Source: Vulcanimicrobiota bacterium (GTDB lineage Bacteria > Vulcanimicrobiota > Vulcanimicrobiia > Vulcanimicrobiales > Vulcanimicrobiaceae). Taken from it: DNA of 16,596 nucleotides. The notes beneath the pieces were generated by a model. It was not told the origin of the DNA, searched no databases, and saw nothing but the letters and a program-made list of their open reading frames with translations. The position numbers and the translations under genes were made by a program. Positions within the stretch are counted from its first letter, which is position 1. Every line of letters starts with the position of its first letter. Of the stretch, positions 1-9,557 are shown one piece after another. The stretch spans positions 4,503 to 21,098 of the forward strand of contig PKWF01000101.1 in NCBI GenBank assembly GCA_003133185.1, in the 5' to 3' direction.

Positions 1-1655
<1,655 letters not shown>

Positions 1656-1837
1656 GCGTAGAGCGAGGCGTGCATGCCTTGGTCAAGTGCGTGATGCTGA
1701 GGAGGCTCTGCACGACGAGCGGAGCCCGGATGGCGGAGCGAGGAGGCAGGCAGCAGGAGCGCATCCAGGATGGCGGAGCGACGAGCGGCTCCGAGGCATC
1801 ATGCACTTGACCAAGGCTTGCACGCCTCACTCTACGC
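1656..1837. repeat. 182-bp imperfect inverted repeat (REP/MITE-like element) between atpG and atpD
   Basis: The left arm 1656-1690 and right arm 1803-1837 are reverse complements at 33 of 35 positions. In the minus-strand transcript one mismatch becomes a G-U pair and the other an A-A mismatch, so the stem would be almost continuous. Pairing resumes inward for 6 of the next 7 positions (1691-1697 with 1796-1802). The core between the arms holds a 14-bp direct repeat, GGATGGCGGAGCGA, at 1728-1741 and 1768-1781, and a second near-repeat, GACGAGCGG, near 1714 and 1780. No convincing coding sequence lies inside. The shape suggests a small non-autonomous mobile or REP-type palindromic element, but no transposase or clear target duplication is visible. 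The right arm includes the end of atpG. Confidence 0.85.
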
Positions 1838-2711
1838 CCAGCGCTTCCGCGCCGCCGACGATCTCTAGCAGTTCCTTTGTAATTGCGGCTTGGCGGGCGT
1901 TGTTCATGGCGATCGTCAGTTCGTCGATCAGTTTCGACGCGTTGTCGGTGGCGTTGGTCATCGCTACGAGCTGCGCGGCGAAAAATGCGGCATCGGTTTC
2001 GAGCATTGCCGAGTAGAGCGTGAACTCGAGATACTTGGGCAGCAGGCGGGAGAGTACGAACTCCGGGCTTGGGGAAAACTCGACTGCGCCGCGCGTGGCG
2101 CGGCGCTGCTCCTCGCCGTCGGTGCCGGCGAAAGCCTTCAGATCTTCGGCGAGGACCGGCACGAGCTTACGCGTTTCGGGGCGCTGCGACATCATCGATA
2201 CGAGCTTTTGCGAGACCAGTACGATCTCTGAGATGGTACCGTGCACGAAGTCGTCAGCCGTCCGACTCGCGACCTCGCGCGCGGTAGCGATCTTCGAAGC
2301 GCCGAGCGGCCAGGTTGGATGCTCCGGGCTGCCCGTGCGGCGCACGGCATTGCGCGCCTTGATACCGACGGTATAATACCGGACGCCGCTGCAGCCGCGG
2401 GCGAAGGTCTCGGCTGCGTGAATGACGTTGGAGTTGAAGGCGCCGGCGAGCCCCTTATCGGCGCTCATGAGAACGATGCCGGCGGGCGCGCTCTCGTTCC
2501 CCGGCTTCATGAACGGGTGATCCACGGAAGAAACGGCCGCCATCAAGTCCGCAAGCATCTCCGCAAGCGCGTCTGCGTAAGGACGAGCGCGCTTGCGGGC
2601 TTCTTCGGCGCGCCGAATCTTTGCCGCGGCGACCTGCTTCATCGCTTTGGTGATCTGTTGAGTATTCTTGAGCGACCGGATGCGGTCGCGCAGATCTCGT
2701 ACCGACGGCAT
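1827..2711 (-). CDS. atpG: F1Fo ATP synthase gamma subunit
   Basis: Central rotor shaft of F1, 294 aa. The N-terminal helix is typical (RDLRDRIRSLKNTQQITKAM, from residue 5), and the C-terminal helix ends ITKELLEIVGGAEAL as expected, so both coiled-coil strands are present. The middle domain has the usual SADKGLAGAFNSN motif. The start lies 4 nt after the atpA stop. The last codons (encoding G-V-E) and the TGA stop fall inside the right arm of the inverted repeat 1656-1837, so the extreme C-terminus appears to come from the inserted element. Gamma C-termini vary in this region, and function is unlikely to be harmed. Confidence 0.97.
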   Translation of the reverse strand: MPSVRDLRDRIRSLKNTQQITKAMKQVAAAKIRRAEEARKRARPYADALAEMLADLMAAVSSVDHPFMKPGNESAPAGIVLMSADKGLAGAFNSNVIHAAETFARGCSGVRYYTVGIKARNAVRRTGSPEHPTWPLGASKIATAREVASRTADDFVHGTISEIVLVSQKLVSMMSQRPETRKLVPVLAEDLKAFAGTDGEEQRRATRGAVEFSPSPEFVLSRLLPKYLEFTLYSAMLETDAAFFAAQLVAMTNATDNASKLIDELTIAMNNARQAAITKELLEIVGGAEALGVE

Positions 2712-2714
2712 TTC

Positions 2715-4214
2715 CTAGAAGCTCTTGTTGAACTCTGCCAGCGCCGCGTCGAGTTGCTTGCGAGTGTCGTCCGACAGCGCACCGCTCTCTGCGATCGATG
2801 TAAGAATCTGCGGATGGTCCGCGCGCAAGAAATCGATCAGACCCGAGGCCCAGCCGGCGAGCCGAACGGTCGGAACGTCGACGGCGAATCCGTTGGTCGC
2901 GGCATAGATGATCGCGACCTGCTCTTCAGTCGGCTGCGGTTGATACTGCGGCTGTTTGAGCAGTTCGGTGAGCTTCTCGCCGCGCGCGAGCTGATTTTGC
3001 GTCGCCTTGTCGAGATCGCTCGAGAGCTTGGCAAACGCGGCGAGGTCGCGATATTGCGCCAGCTCGAGTTTCAGCTGGCCGGCCACGGATTTCATCGCCT
3101 TCGTCTGCGCCGCCCCGCCGACGCGCGAGACGGAGAGACCGATATCGACCGCCGGCCGAATTCCTTGGAAGAACAGCTGCGGGGTCAAGTAGATTTGGCC
3201 GTCGGTGATGGAGATGACGTTGGTTGGAATGTATGCGGAAAAGTCGCCGGCCTGCGTCTCGATCACCGGAAGCGCCGTCATCGAGCCGCCGCCCATCTCG
3301 TCGGAGAGCTTCGCGGCGCGCTCCAGCAGCCGCGAATGCAAATAAAACACGTCTCCCGGGTACGCCTCACGACCCGGCGGCCGGCGTAGCAACAGCGACA
3401 TTTCACGGTACGATTGGGCGTGCTTGGTGAGGTCGTCGTAGACGATCAGAACGTCTTTGCCGGCATACATGAACTCCTCGGCCATCGCGCAACCGGCAAA
3501 CGGCGCCATCCAGCGAAGCGCCGCCGCTTCGGACGGGCTGACCGCGACGATCGTCGTGTAGGCCATCGCACCCTTTTGCTCGAGAATCTGCGCGAGCGCG
3601 GCGACCGTCGAACTCTTCTGTCCAATCGCGACGTAAACGCAGCGTACGTCGCGCCCTTTCTGATTGATGATCGCATCGATGGCCATGGCGGTCTTTCCGG
3701 TCGAACGATCGCCGATAATGAGTTCGCGCTGTCCCTTTCCAATTGGAATGAGGGCATCGATTACGCGGATTCCGGTCTGCAACGGCTGCTTGACGGGCTG
3801 CCGCTGAACGACGGTGGGCGCGACGTTTTCGATCGTACGGAAACGCGTCGTTGCAATCTCGCCCTTGCCGTCGATAGGCTGGCCCAATGGATTGACGATC
3901 CGGCCGAGCATCGCATCGCCGACCGGCACGGAGGCGATGCGGCCCGTCCGCCGCACGCTATCGCCCTCTTTGATCTCGGAATCGGAGCCCATGATCACGA
4001 CGCCGACATTGTCCTCTTCGAGGTTCAGCGCGACGCCCTGCAGCCCGTTGGCAAACTCGACCAGCTCCGAGGATCGTACGCCGCGCAATCCGTAAACGCG
4101 AGCGAGGTTCGCGCCGACGGAGATGACCGTCCCAACCTCATCCTCTTGAATCTCGGTCTTGAACTGCTCGATCTGCGCTTTGAGAATACTGGCGATTTCG
4201 TCGGCGTTTATCAT
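2715..4214 (-). CDS. atpA: F1Fo ATP synthase alpha subunit
   Basis: Non-catalytic nucleotide-binding alpha subunit, 499 aa, full length. The P-loop is at residues 168-175 but reads GDRSTGKT, with Ser where nearly all alpha subunits have Gln (GDRQTGKT). The [12 protein letters not shown] motif with its conserved Arg, which reaches into the catalytic site, is intact. The downstream block [18 protein letters not shown], followed by [20 protein letters not shown], is canonical. The ATG start follows a weak AAGAAAG sequence. The gene lies 28 nt after atpH and 3 nt before atpG. Confidence 0.98.
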   Translation of the reverse strand: MINADEIASILKAQIEQFKTEIQEDEVGTVISVGANLARVYGLRGVRSSELVEFANGLQGVALNLEEDNVGVVIMGSDSEIKEGDSVRRTGRIASVPVGDAMLGRIVNPLGQPIDGKGEIATTRFRTIENVAPTVVQRQPVKQPLQTGIRVIDALIPIGKGQRELIIGDRSTGKTAMAIDAIINQKGRDVRCVYVAIGQKSSTVAALAQILEQKGAMAYTTIVAVSPSEAAALRWMAPFAGCAMAEEFMYAGKDVLIVYDDLTKHAQSYREMSLLLRRPPGREAYPGDVFYLHSRLLERAAKLSDEMGGGSMTALPVIETQAGDFSAYIPTNVISITDGQIYLTPQLFFQGIRPAVDIGLSVSRVGGAAQTKAMKSVAGQLKLELAQYRDLAAFAKLSSDLDKATQNQLARGEKLTELLKQPQYQPQPTEEQVAIIYAATNGFAVDVPTVRLAGWASGLIDFLRADHPQILTSIAESGALSDDTRKQLDAALAEFNKSF

Positions 4215-4242
4215 TCATCAACTTTCTTAGTCATTAACGTTC

Positions 4243-4785
4243 TTAGGCCGTTGTGTGGAGTTGGCGGGCGAGTGCATCGAGGCGTCCGGCGACGGTCGCG
4301 TCGATTCGGCGATCCCCTATCAGGAGGCGCAGGCCGCCGATGAGATCGGCGTCGACCCGTTGCGTGACTTCGAACTTTTTACCGTAGAGGCGCTCGAGTC
4401 TCTCAATTAAATGCCGGTATTCGGCAGCGTCGAGCGCTCGTGCGGATTCTAAAGCCATCGTCTCTGCGCCGCGAGCGGCTCGCTCCAACGCAAGATACTC
4501 CTCGACGATCGCACCGAGCAAAGCCTCACGACGCTTGCGGACCAAGAGCAAGAGCGTGTGGAGTGCGACCGGGTCGATGCGGTTTTCAAATGCTTGCGTC
4601 AGGACGCGCTCTTTCTCGGGGCGCTCGATTATCGGCGCGACGAAAAAATCGTGGACTAATCCGTGCCGGCCTATCGCCTCTGCGACCGCCGCTAAATCGG
4701 CGCCGACGCGCTTGACGGCGCTGCGTTGGGAGGCAACGCTAATCGCCGCGATTGCGTAGCGGCGCGCGAGCGTGCGGTTAACCAC
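4243..4785 (-). CDS. atpH: F1Fo ATP synthase delta subunit
   Basis: Delta (OSCP-like) subunit, 180 aa, joining the peripheral stalk b/b' to the top of F1. Recognisable features are the N-terminal RRYAIAAISVA segment, a central helical region, and a C-terminal region resembling delta proteins (YGKKFEVTQRVDADLIGGLR, near residues 134-153) that precedes the conserved I-G-D-R-R-I-D-A-T-V stretch. The start is GTG at 4785-4783, 8 nt inside the end of the b gene. A very strong ribosome site, GGAGGAG (4799-4793), sits 7 nt upstream and fixes this start. Delta sequences diverge fast, so the identification rests on these motifs and on gene order. Confidence 0.93.
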   Translation of the reverse strand: MVNRTLARRYAIAAISVASQRSAVKRVGADLAAVAEAIGRHGLVHDFFVAPIIERPEKERVLTQAFENRIDPVALHTLLLLVRKRREALLGAIVEEYLALERAARGAETMALESARALDAAEYRHLIERLERLYGKKFEVTQRVDADLIGGLRLLIGDRRIDATVAGRLDALARQLHTTA

Positions 4786-5281
4786 GGGCGGTCTCCTCCA
4801 GCGAGCCGACGAAGCGCTCGACCAGGCGCGAATCGAGTGCGGAATCGACTCGGCGCACGGCGTCGTGACGCGCTATCTGCAGCGCCCGGTCCAAGAGCTC
4901 GTCGCGAAGCCGCAGGCTGGCGGCCGCGCGCGCACGCTCCAACTCCCCGCCGGCATCGCGCAAGGCGCGTTCGCCGCCCTCAGTTGCGTCTTTAAGGATC
5001 GTCTCGCGCTCGCGTTGGGCGTGAAGCTCCGCTCGCTGCTCGATCAGTTCGGCATCCCGTCGCGCACTGTCGATCTCCTCGCGCAAAGAGCCAAGGGCAC
5101 CTCTAGCCTCATCGCGGTGGCGCTCCGATTCCGCAATCTGCGCGTTGCTGCGCGCCTGCGCGGCGAGAACGACAGAGACTATCCACTTGTTCCAGATAAA
5201 AACGAGCGCGCCGACAAACAGAATCGACGAAGCGACCTGACTCCAGATCGAGATCTCGAGATAAAGCCGTTCTTCGCTCAT
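4778..5281 (-). CDS. atpF: F1Fo ATP synthase b-type peripheral stalk subunit (second b gene)
   Basis: A 167-aa stalk protein with one N-terminal membrane helix (about residues 12-30, ending IWNKWI) followed by a long charged coiled coil rich in Arg, Glu and Ala. The C-terminal part (RLRDELLDRALQIARHDAVR and onward) resembles the region of b that binds delta, so I assign this as b. Its membrane segment is diverged and lacks the usual QLINFxIFF motif carried by the gene just upstream. It overlaps the upstream stalk gene by 4 nt (ATGA) and atpH by 8 nt. A good ribosome site (GGAGGGG) precedes the ATG. Which copy should be called b and which b' is inference. Confidence 0.87.
   Translation of the reverse strand: MSEERLYLEISIWSQVASSILFVGALVFIWNKWIVSVVLAAQARSNAQIAESERHRDEARGALGSLREEIDSARRDAELIEQRAELHAQRERETILKDATEGGERALRDAGGELERARAAASLRLRDELLDRALQIARHDAVRRVDSALDSRLVERFVGSLEETARG
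4793..4799 (-). promoter_or_regulatory. Strong ribosome binding site of atpH
   Basis: GGAGGAG read on the minus strand, 7 nt before the GTG start of atpH and inside the final codons of the b-subunit gene. It is among the best Shine-Dalgarno matches in the window and decides the GTG start. Confidence 0.75.
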
Positions 5282-5715
5282 CCCGACCCCTCCGGAAGAA
5301 CTCGATCGAGCATGAAGTCCGCCACTCGACGCGCCGCCTCCGATTCGCCCGCTCGAGCCTCGTCGAGCTCGCGTTGCGCGGTTTGCTGCGCGTCCGCGAC
5401 GACGCTTTGGACCCGTTGCGAGTAGCGGGTTGCCAACTCCGCCGCTTCGTTGGATGCTTGAGCCCGCGCCGCCGCAACGCTATGCTCCGCTTTGAGCCGT
5501 GCCGAGGCCCGAACTGCCTCGGCCTGCTCTCGCAGGCTCTTTGCCTCCGCTTGGTGCTGGTCGTAATCCGAGACGAGACTATTGATATACTCACGCCGCC
5601 GTCGAATCGCCGCCGAGACGGGTCGCAAGAAGATGACGTTCAAGATCGCGAAAAAAATTGCGAAATTGATCAACTGCACGACCACGTCCTGCCAATCGAC
5701 GGACAAGAACGACAT
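5278..5715 (-). CDS. F1Fo ATP synthase b'-type peripheral stalk subunit (first b gene)
   Basis: A 145-aa stalk protein. The membrane helix at about residues 10-30 carries the classical signature QLINFAIFFAILNVIFLRPV, followed by an uninterrupted charged coiled coil to about residue 130. It is shorter than usual b subunits (about 156-170 aa) and lacks an obvious delta-binding tail, which fits the b' role seen in cyanobacteria, chloroplasts and alphaproteobacteria, where c is followed by b' and then b. The start is ATG only 5 nt after the atpE stop, with a GGTGAAG sequence inside atpE as a possible ribosome site. It overlaps the next gene by 4 nt. Confidence 0.88.
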   Translation of the reverse strand: MSFLSVDWQDVVVQLINFAIFFAILNVIFLRPVSAAIRRRREYINSLVSDYDQHQAEAKSLREQAEAVRASARLKAEHSVAAARAQASNEAAELATRYSQRVQSVVADAQQTAQRELDEARAGESEAARRVADFMLDRVLPEGSG

Positions 5716-5720
5716 CTAGC

Positions 5721-5999
5721 TTACTTCACCAATGCGCTGACGATCGCCGGAACCTTCGCGACCACGAGCAGAATATAAAACGAAAGTGCGATAGCGATGA
5801 ACGGCACGGCCTCCAGGACGCCGACGCCCAAAAACATGAACAGAAAGATGTTCGGCCGTGCTTCGGGCTGGCGAGAGATCGATTCGACGGCTTTTGCGGC
5901 TACGGTTCCATCACCCACGGCCGACCCGAATGCCACGCCCGAAATGATGATGCCGAAACAGATCAGCGCCGCGGCTGCGATTAATGCTTCTGGATTCAA
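5721..5999 (-). CDS. atpE: F1Fo ATP synthase c subunit (proteolipid)
   Basis: Rotor-ring proteolipid, 92 aa, two membrane helices joined by the polar RQP loop (residues 43-45). The ion-carrying carboxylate is Glu63 in GVLEAVPFIA. Ala64 follows it rather than Ser/Thr, which argues for proton rather than sodium coupling. Helix 1 carries a second acidic residue, Asp30, aligned with E. coli Ile28 and M. tuberculosis Asp28. The start is TTG at 5999-5997, supported by AAAGGA (6011-6006) about 6 nt upstream. No ATG fits the expected N-terminus. The gene sits 12 nt after atpB. The C-terminal extension after VVAK is slightly longer than in E. coli. Confidence 0.96.
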   Translation of the reverse strand: MNPEALIAAAALICFGIIISGVAFGSAVGDGTVAAKAVESISRQPEARPNIFLFMFLGVGVLEAVPFIAIALSFYILLVVAKVPAIVSALVK

Positions 6000-6011
6000 G
6001 GACGTTCCTTT

Positions 6012-6743
6012 CTAATGTTCGTCGGCAAGCGCCAGCGAGAGATAGACGATTGCCAGCAGCGTAAAAACGAAAGCTTGGATCGTTCCAACGAAAAAGTTGA
6101 AAAACTGGATCAGAAAAGGGACGACCGCCACCCCGAACGAGAGGTTGAACGCACCGATTTTGATCCGCGCGAGGATGATCGACGTGACGATGATGAAGAG
6201 TAGCTCGCCGACGAAGATGTTGAAGAAAAGCCGGGCGGCCAGCGTCACCGGACGAAGAATCTCGTCGAGGACGTTGATGGGGAAGAGGAGAGGGAACGGC
6301 TTGAAGACGTGCCCGAGGTACGCGGCGCCCTTCTTGTGGAATGCGGCGACCTGGATCATGCAAAAGACGAGGAGCGCCAGCGGAACGACGGTGTTAAGAT
6401 CGGCGGTCGGCGAGCCCCCAAACGGCAGACCGAACTCCTTGAGGGGTACGATGCCAAACTGATTGAGCAAGAAAATAAAGAGAAAGAGCGCGACGAAAAA
6501 CGGAACGAACGGTTCTCCGCCCTCTCCGAGGACGCTCGTGACCAGGTCGGCCATGTAGTTGAAAACGGCTTCCAGAACGGCTTGGCGCTTCGTGACGTAG
6601 GGCGACCGATAGCTGGCGCCGATCCACCCGAAGAAAAGCAAAGCCACGATCATGACGATCCAGGTCGTCACGATGGTGTCGGCATGCACCGGTCCGAGTA
6701 CCGGAAGCTGCCAAAGGCGGTGTTCGCCGATCTGTTCGTGCAC
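6012..6743 (-). CDS. atpB: F1Fo ATP synthase a subunit
   Basis: Membrane stator subunit forming the proton half-channels with the c ring. From the chosen GTG start it is 243 aa with five to six hydrophobic segments. The essential Arg is in PVTLAARLFFNIFVGELL (about residue 171, E. coli Arg210). The later GTIQAFVFTLLAIVYL carries the conserved Gln (about residue 223, E. coli Gln252). I chose GTG 6743-6741 (protein starts MHEQIGEHRLWQLPV) because this matches usual a-subunit N-termini and lies 14 nt after the atpI stop. An in-frame ATG at 6851 would add 36 unconserved residues inside atpI. No clear ribosome site precedes the GTG, so the start is less certain than the gene. Confidence 0.93.
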   Translation of the reverse strand: MHEQIGEHRLWQLPVLGPVHADTIVTTWIVMIVALLFFGWIGASYRSPYVTKRQAVLEAVFNYMADLVTSVLGEGGEPFVPFFVALFLFIFLLNQFGIVPLKEFGLPFGGSPTADLNTVVPLALLVFCMIQVAAFHKKGAAYLGHVFKPFPLLFPINVLDEILRPVTLAARLFFNIFVGELLFIIVTSIILARIKIGAFNLSFGVAVVPFLIQFFNFFVGTIQAFVFTLLAIVYLSLALADEH

Positions 6744-6757
6744 CGATATTTGATCCG

Positions 6758-7153
6758 TTAAGGCTTCCGTCGAAAGACTCGCAACGCGCCCCAGGCGTAC
6801 GCGGCGAGCGGAATAAAGAAACCGGCAAGAAATGGCCCGAGCGACCACCACGGTCCGCGGGCCGCTAACGCCGCGGCTACTATACTAAAGGCCGCCAGCC
6901 GCGGTAAACTACTTAACCCAAAGAAGACGGCGCTGCGCGTTTCCACCAGTCGCTCGCTCCCCCGCATTATGGCAAGCATGTTGGCAATCCCGCACGTGGC
7001 TCCGATCAAGAGCGCGAGACCGGCATACCAGCTCAACGGGACGAGCAACAGCGCGACGACCGCAGCAAGCCCGAACGATCCAGCGGCCACGCGCCATTTG
7101 AGACGGTAGTAAGCCGCAAGACCCATATCCTTCCCGCCGGTCGCCGGCGTCAT
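6758..7153 (-). CDS. atpI: ATP synthase assembly/accessory protein AtpI
   Basis: A 131-aa hydrophobic protein with four predicted membrane helices (about residues 22-40, 43-62, 80-98 and 104-123). It has the size, the topology and the invariable position before atpB of the AtpI (ATP synthase subunit I) family, which helps c-ring assembly and has been linked to Mg2+ supply. The charged stretch MRGSERLVETRSAVF between helices 2 and 3 is the most polar part. The ATG overlaps the atpZ stop (ATGA). An alternative ATG nine codons downstream (residue 10) has a GGGAAGGAT sequence almost touching it. Sequence conservation in this family is low, so the call rests partly on context. Confidence 0.82.
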   Translation of the reverse strand: MTPATGGKDMGLAAYYRLKWRVAAGSFGLAAVVALLLVPLSWYAGLALLIGATCGIANMLAIMRGSERLVETRSAVFFGLSSLPRLAAFSIVAAALAARGPWWSLGPFLAGFFIPLAAYAWGALRVFRRKP

Positions 7154-7338
7154 TCCATGGACTTCGCCAACAACCGAAACGCGGCGTAGGCTCCGACGAT
7201 CAACCCGAGCGTCAAGCCAGTGGGAACAAGCAAAGGTGCGCTGAGTCGCTCACCCGCCACGACTCCCAGCAGGAGCCCGAGTATCGCCGCACCTGCAAAA
7301 CTCCCGCCGGCGAAGAGCACCGGCAGAACGACCCTCAC
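7150..7338 (-). CDS. atpZ: AtpZ-like small membrane protein (F-ATPase operon gene)
   Basis: A 62-aa protein with two membrane helices (about residues 8-28 and 36-57), ending YAAFRLLAKSME. This two-helix hairpin with a short polar turn (AGERLSAP), directly before atpI, matches the AtpZ family of the atp operon, which with AtpI has been proposed to affect Ca2+/Mg2+ transport. I chose GTG 7338-7336 because it gives a GTGA overlap with the end of the UDP-GlcNAc 2-epimerase gene and removes an unconserved Arg/Ala-rich extension. A longer reading to 7413 would add 25 residues inside the epimerase gene. It overlaps atpI by 4 nt. Confidence 0.78.
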   Translation of the reverse strand: MRVVLPVLFAGGSFAGAAILGLLLGVVAGERLSAPLLVPTGLTLGLIVGAYAAFRLLAKSME

Positions 7339-8504
7339 GAGCCTTGCGCGAGGGTCGCTTGCGCTTCGAAGGGCTCGGGGTACTGCTCGCCTCGCAGACG
7401 CGCCGCCAGCCACCGCACGATTCGCGAAGCCGCCCGGCCGTCTCCATAGGGATTACGCGCGTGCGCCATCGCCGCGTAGGCGCCGCGGTCCTCGAGCAAC
7501 AGGCGCGCCGCAGCGACGATACGATCGCGGTCGTGACCCACGAGGGCTAGGGTCCCCGCGGCCAGACCCTCTGGGCGTTCGGTCTCCTCACGCATCACGA
7601 GCACCGGTTTGCCGATGCACGGCGCTTCTTCTTGCAGACCACCCGAATCGGTAAGAACGAAGGCCGATCCTCTCACGGCGGCGACCATCTCGCCGTAATC
7701 GATCGGATCGACCAGCACGACACCCGGCATTCCTCCGAGGATCTCGCGCGCGATGGGCGCGACGCGGGGCGACGGATGCACCGGCCAGTAGAGTTGGGGC
7801 TTCGACGGCAGCTCGGCAATCGCTCGCAGAGCCTCGCAGATCTCCCGCATATGGTCGTGGTTCTCGCGGCGGTGCGCGGTCACGACAATCGCCGGCGCCG
7901 CTGAATCGAGCTCGGACCACCGAGGAGGGGGGGAAAGATCGTCGCGCGCCGCCGTCTCGAGAAACGCGTCGATGACCGTATTTCCGGTCACGACGACCTC
8001 GTCGGCCGCGACGTTCTCTGCGAGCAGGTGTTCCCGAGCTAAGAGGGTCGGGGCGAAATGGTACGTCGCAAGCGTCGCCGTCAGTCGACGATTCATCTCT
8101 TCGGGATACGGCAGCCAGCGATTGCTCGTGCGCAATCCGGCCTCGACGTGGCCCACCGGAATCTGCCGATAGAAAGCCGCGAGCGCCGCGGCCGTGCTCG
8201 TCGTCGTATCGCCGTGAACCAAGACGACGTCGGGACGCGCCTCGCGCAGCACCGGTTCCATACCGACCAGCACGCGCGTCGTGATCTCCGTGAGGCTTTG
8301 ATCCTCGGTCATAACGTTGAGATCGTAGTCGGGTGTAATCGCGAAGAAGTCGAGAAGATCGTCGAGCATTTGGCGGTGTTGGGCGGTAACGCAAACGCGC
8401 GCAACGATATCCGGATGGGATTGCAAAGCACGAACGACGGGGGCCATCTTGATCGTATCCGGGCGCGTCCCGAACACGCTCATCACACGTAACGCGTTCG
8501 TCAT
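7335..8504 (-). CDS. wecB: UDP-N-acetylglucosamine 2-epimerase (non-hydrolysing)
   Basis: Interconverts UDP-GlcNAc and UDP-ManNAc in the cytoplasm to supply ManNAc for surface glycans. It is 389 aa, with the GT-B-like two-domain fold expected. Visible family motifs are FGTRPDTIKMAP (residues 11-22; usually GTRPEAIK), VHGDTTTS with Asp99, GHVEAGLRT with Glu121, PYPEEMNRR (residues 133-140) and VTAHRRENH with His211. These cover the known catalytic and UDP-binding residues. It starts 3 nt after the stop of the lipid-linked transferase gene and ends in a GTGA overlap with atpZ. The pairing of transferase and epimerase points to a polyprenyl-linked disaccharide such as GlcNAc-ManNAc. No clear ribosome site is seen, suggesting translational coupling. 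Confidence 0.95.
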   Translation of the reverse strand: MTNALRVMSVFGTRPDTIKMAPVVRALQSHPDIVARVCVTAQHRQMLDDLLDFFAITPDYDLNVMTEDQSLTEITTRVLVGMEPVLREARPDVVLVHGDTTTSTAAALAAFYRQIPVGHVEAGLRTSNRWLPYPEEMNRRLTATLATYHFAPTLLAREHLLAENVAADEVVVTGNTVIDAFLETAARDDLSPPPRWSELDSAAPAIVVTAHRRENHDHMREICEALRAIAELPSKPQLYWPVHPSPRVAPIAREILGGMPGVVLVDPIDYGEMVAAVRGSAFVLTDSGGLQEEAPCIGKPVLVMREETERPEGLAAGTLALVGHDRDRIVAAARLLLEDRGAYAAMAHARNPYGDGRAASRIVRWLAARLRGEQYPEPFEAQATLAQGS

Positions 8505-8507
8505 CGG

Positions 8508-9557
8508 CTACGTTGCGTGCCGAAAGACGTGCGTGAACTCGCCGGAGAAGAAGAGTGCTACCGCGCCCAAAACCAGGCAAACGGCATAGAGAACGAGTAC
8601 CGCCTGGCGAACGTTGAGGCCGAAGCGGAAAATCAGCTGATGGTGAAAATGGCCGCGATCCGCTTCGGTGATGCGTTTGCCGCTGCTGGCGCGGCGCACG
8701 ATGACCGCGGCCGTATCGAGCACGGGCAGCGCTAGCACGAGCAACGGCACCACGACGCTGATGGCAATCGCGGTTTTGCTCGCGCCGATGATCGAAACGG
8801 TGCCGAACACGTAACCGATGAAGAGCGACCCCGAATCGCCGAGGATGATTCGCGCGGGATTGAAGTTATAGGGCAGAAAGCCGAGCGCCGCGCCGGCCAA
8901 GGCGATCACGACCAGAGCGACGACGGGATTTGCGTGCAAGACCGCGATGACGAAGAGAAAGACGCTCGAGATCGCAGCGACGCCCGCAAGCAGGCCGTCG
9001 AGGCCGTCGAGAAAGTTGATCGCGTTCATCATGCCGACGTACCAGAGCAGCGTAACCGGAACTCCCACCCACAACGGAAAATCGATCCAGTTGGTTCCGG
9101 GATTATGGTCGAACGGATTGGTGATACCCGGAATGATGAAGCCGTACAGCATCGAGATCAGCGCCACGACGGTCTGAGCGACGAGCTTGTTCCGAGGACG
9201 CATCTGCATCACATCGTCCCAGACGCCGACGCCGACGATCAACAGACTCCCAAAGAGCAGCCCCACGAGTTGGTGAACCGCATCGAACTGATCGGCCGCC
9301 GGCAGCAACCGCACCGGCGACGTCATCGACACACCCAGAACGGCGAAGAGCGCAAACGTAAAGCCGAAGAAGACTGCAATTCCGCCCACGCGCGGCTTTG
9401 GAGTGTCGTGCATTCGCCGCTCGCCGGCGTCGCGGTCGACGATTCCCAGACGGTTGGCAAGCCGCAAGACTAGCGGCGTTGCCAGCGAGCTAACCACGGC
9501 CGCGATGGCAAAGGCCGTGGCGTAAATGCTGCCCGCCGTGAGCAAGTGGCGGCTCAA
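8508..9557 (-). CDS. Undecaprenyl-phosphate HexNAc-1-phosphate transferase (WecA/TagO/MraY superfamily)
   Basis: Polytopic membrane enzyme, 349 aa, about ten to eleven helices. It transfers a sugar-1-phosphate, probably GlcNAc-1-P, to undecaprenyl phosphate, the first step of many surface polymers. The superfamily motifs are all present: PKPRVGGIAVF (residues 53-63), Asp-Asp at 114-115 in VWDDVMQM, NAINFLDGLDG (178-188), LGDSGSLFIGY (239-249) and the cytosolic HFHHQL (303-308). The His-rich loop and the neighbouring UDP-GlcNAc 2-epimerase favour WecA/TagO over MraY. The start is TTG at 9557-9555, overlapping the previous stop (TTGA), with a strong AAGGAG 7 nt upstream. WecA versus TagO cannot be decided from sequence alone. 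Confidence 0.93.
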   Translation of the reverse strand: MSRHLLTAGSIYATAFAIAAVVSSLATPLVLRLANRLGIVDRDAGERRMHDTPKPRVGGIAVFFGFTFALFAVLGVSMTSPVRLLPAADQFDAVHQLVGLLFGSLLIVGVGVWDDVMQMRPRNKLVAQTVVALISMLYGFIIPGITNPFDHNPGTNWIDFPLWVGVPVTLLWYVGMMNAINFLDGLDGLLAGVAAISSVFLFVIAVLHANPVVALVVIALAGAALGFLPYNFNPARIILGDSGSLFIGYVFGTVSIIGASKTAIAISVVVPLLVLALPVLDTAAVIVRRASSGKRITEADRGHFHHQLIFRFGLNVRQAVLVLYAVCLVLGAVALFFSGEFTHVFRHAT

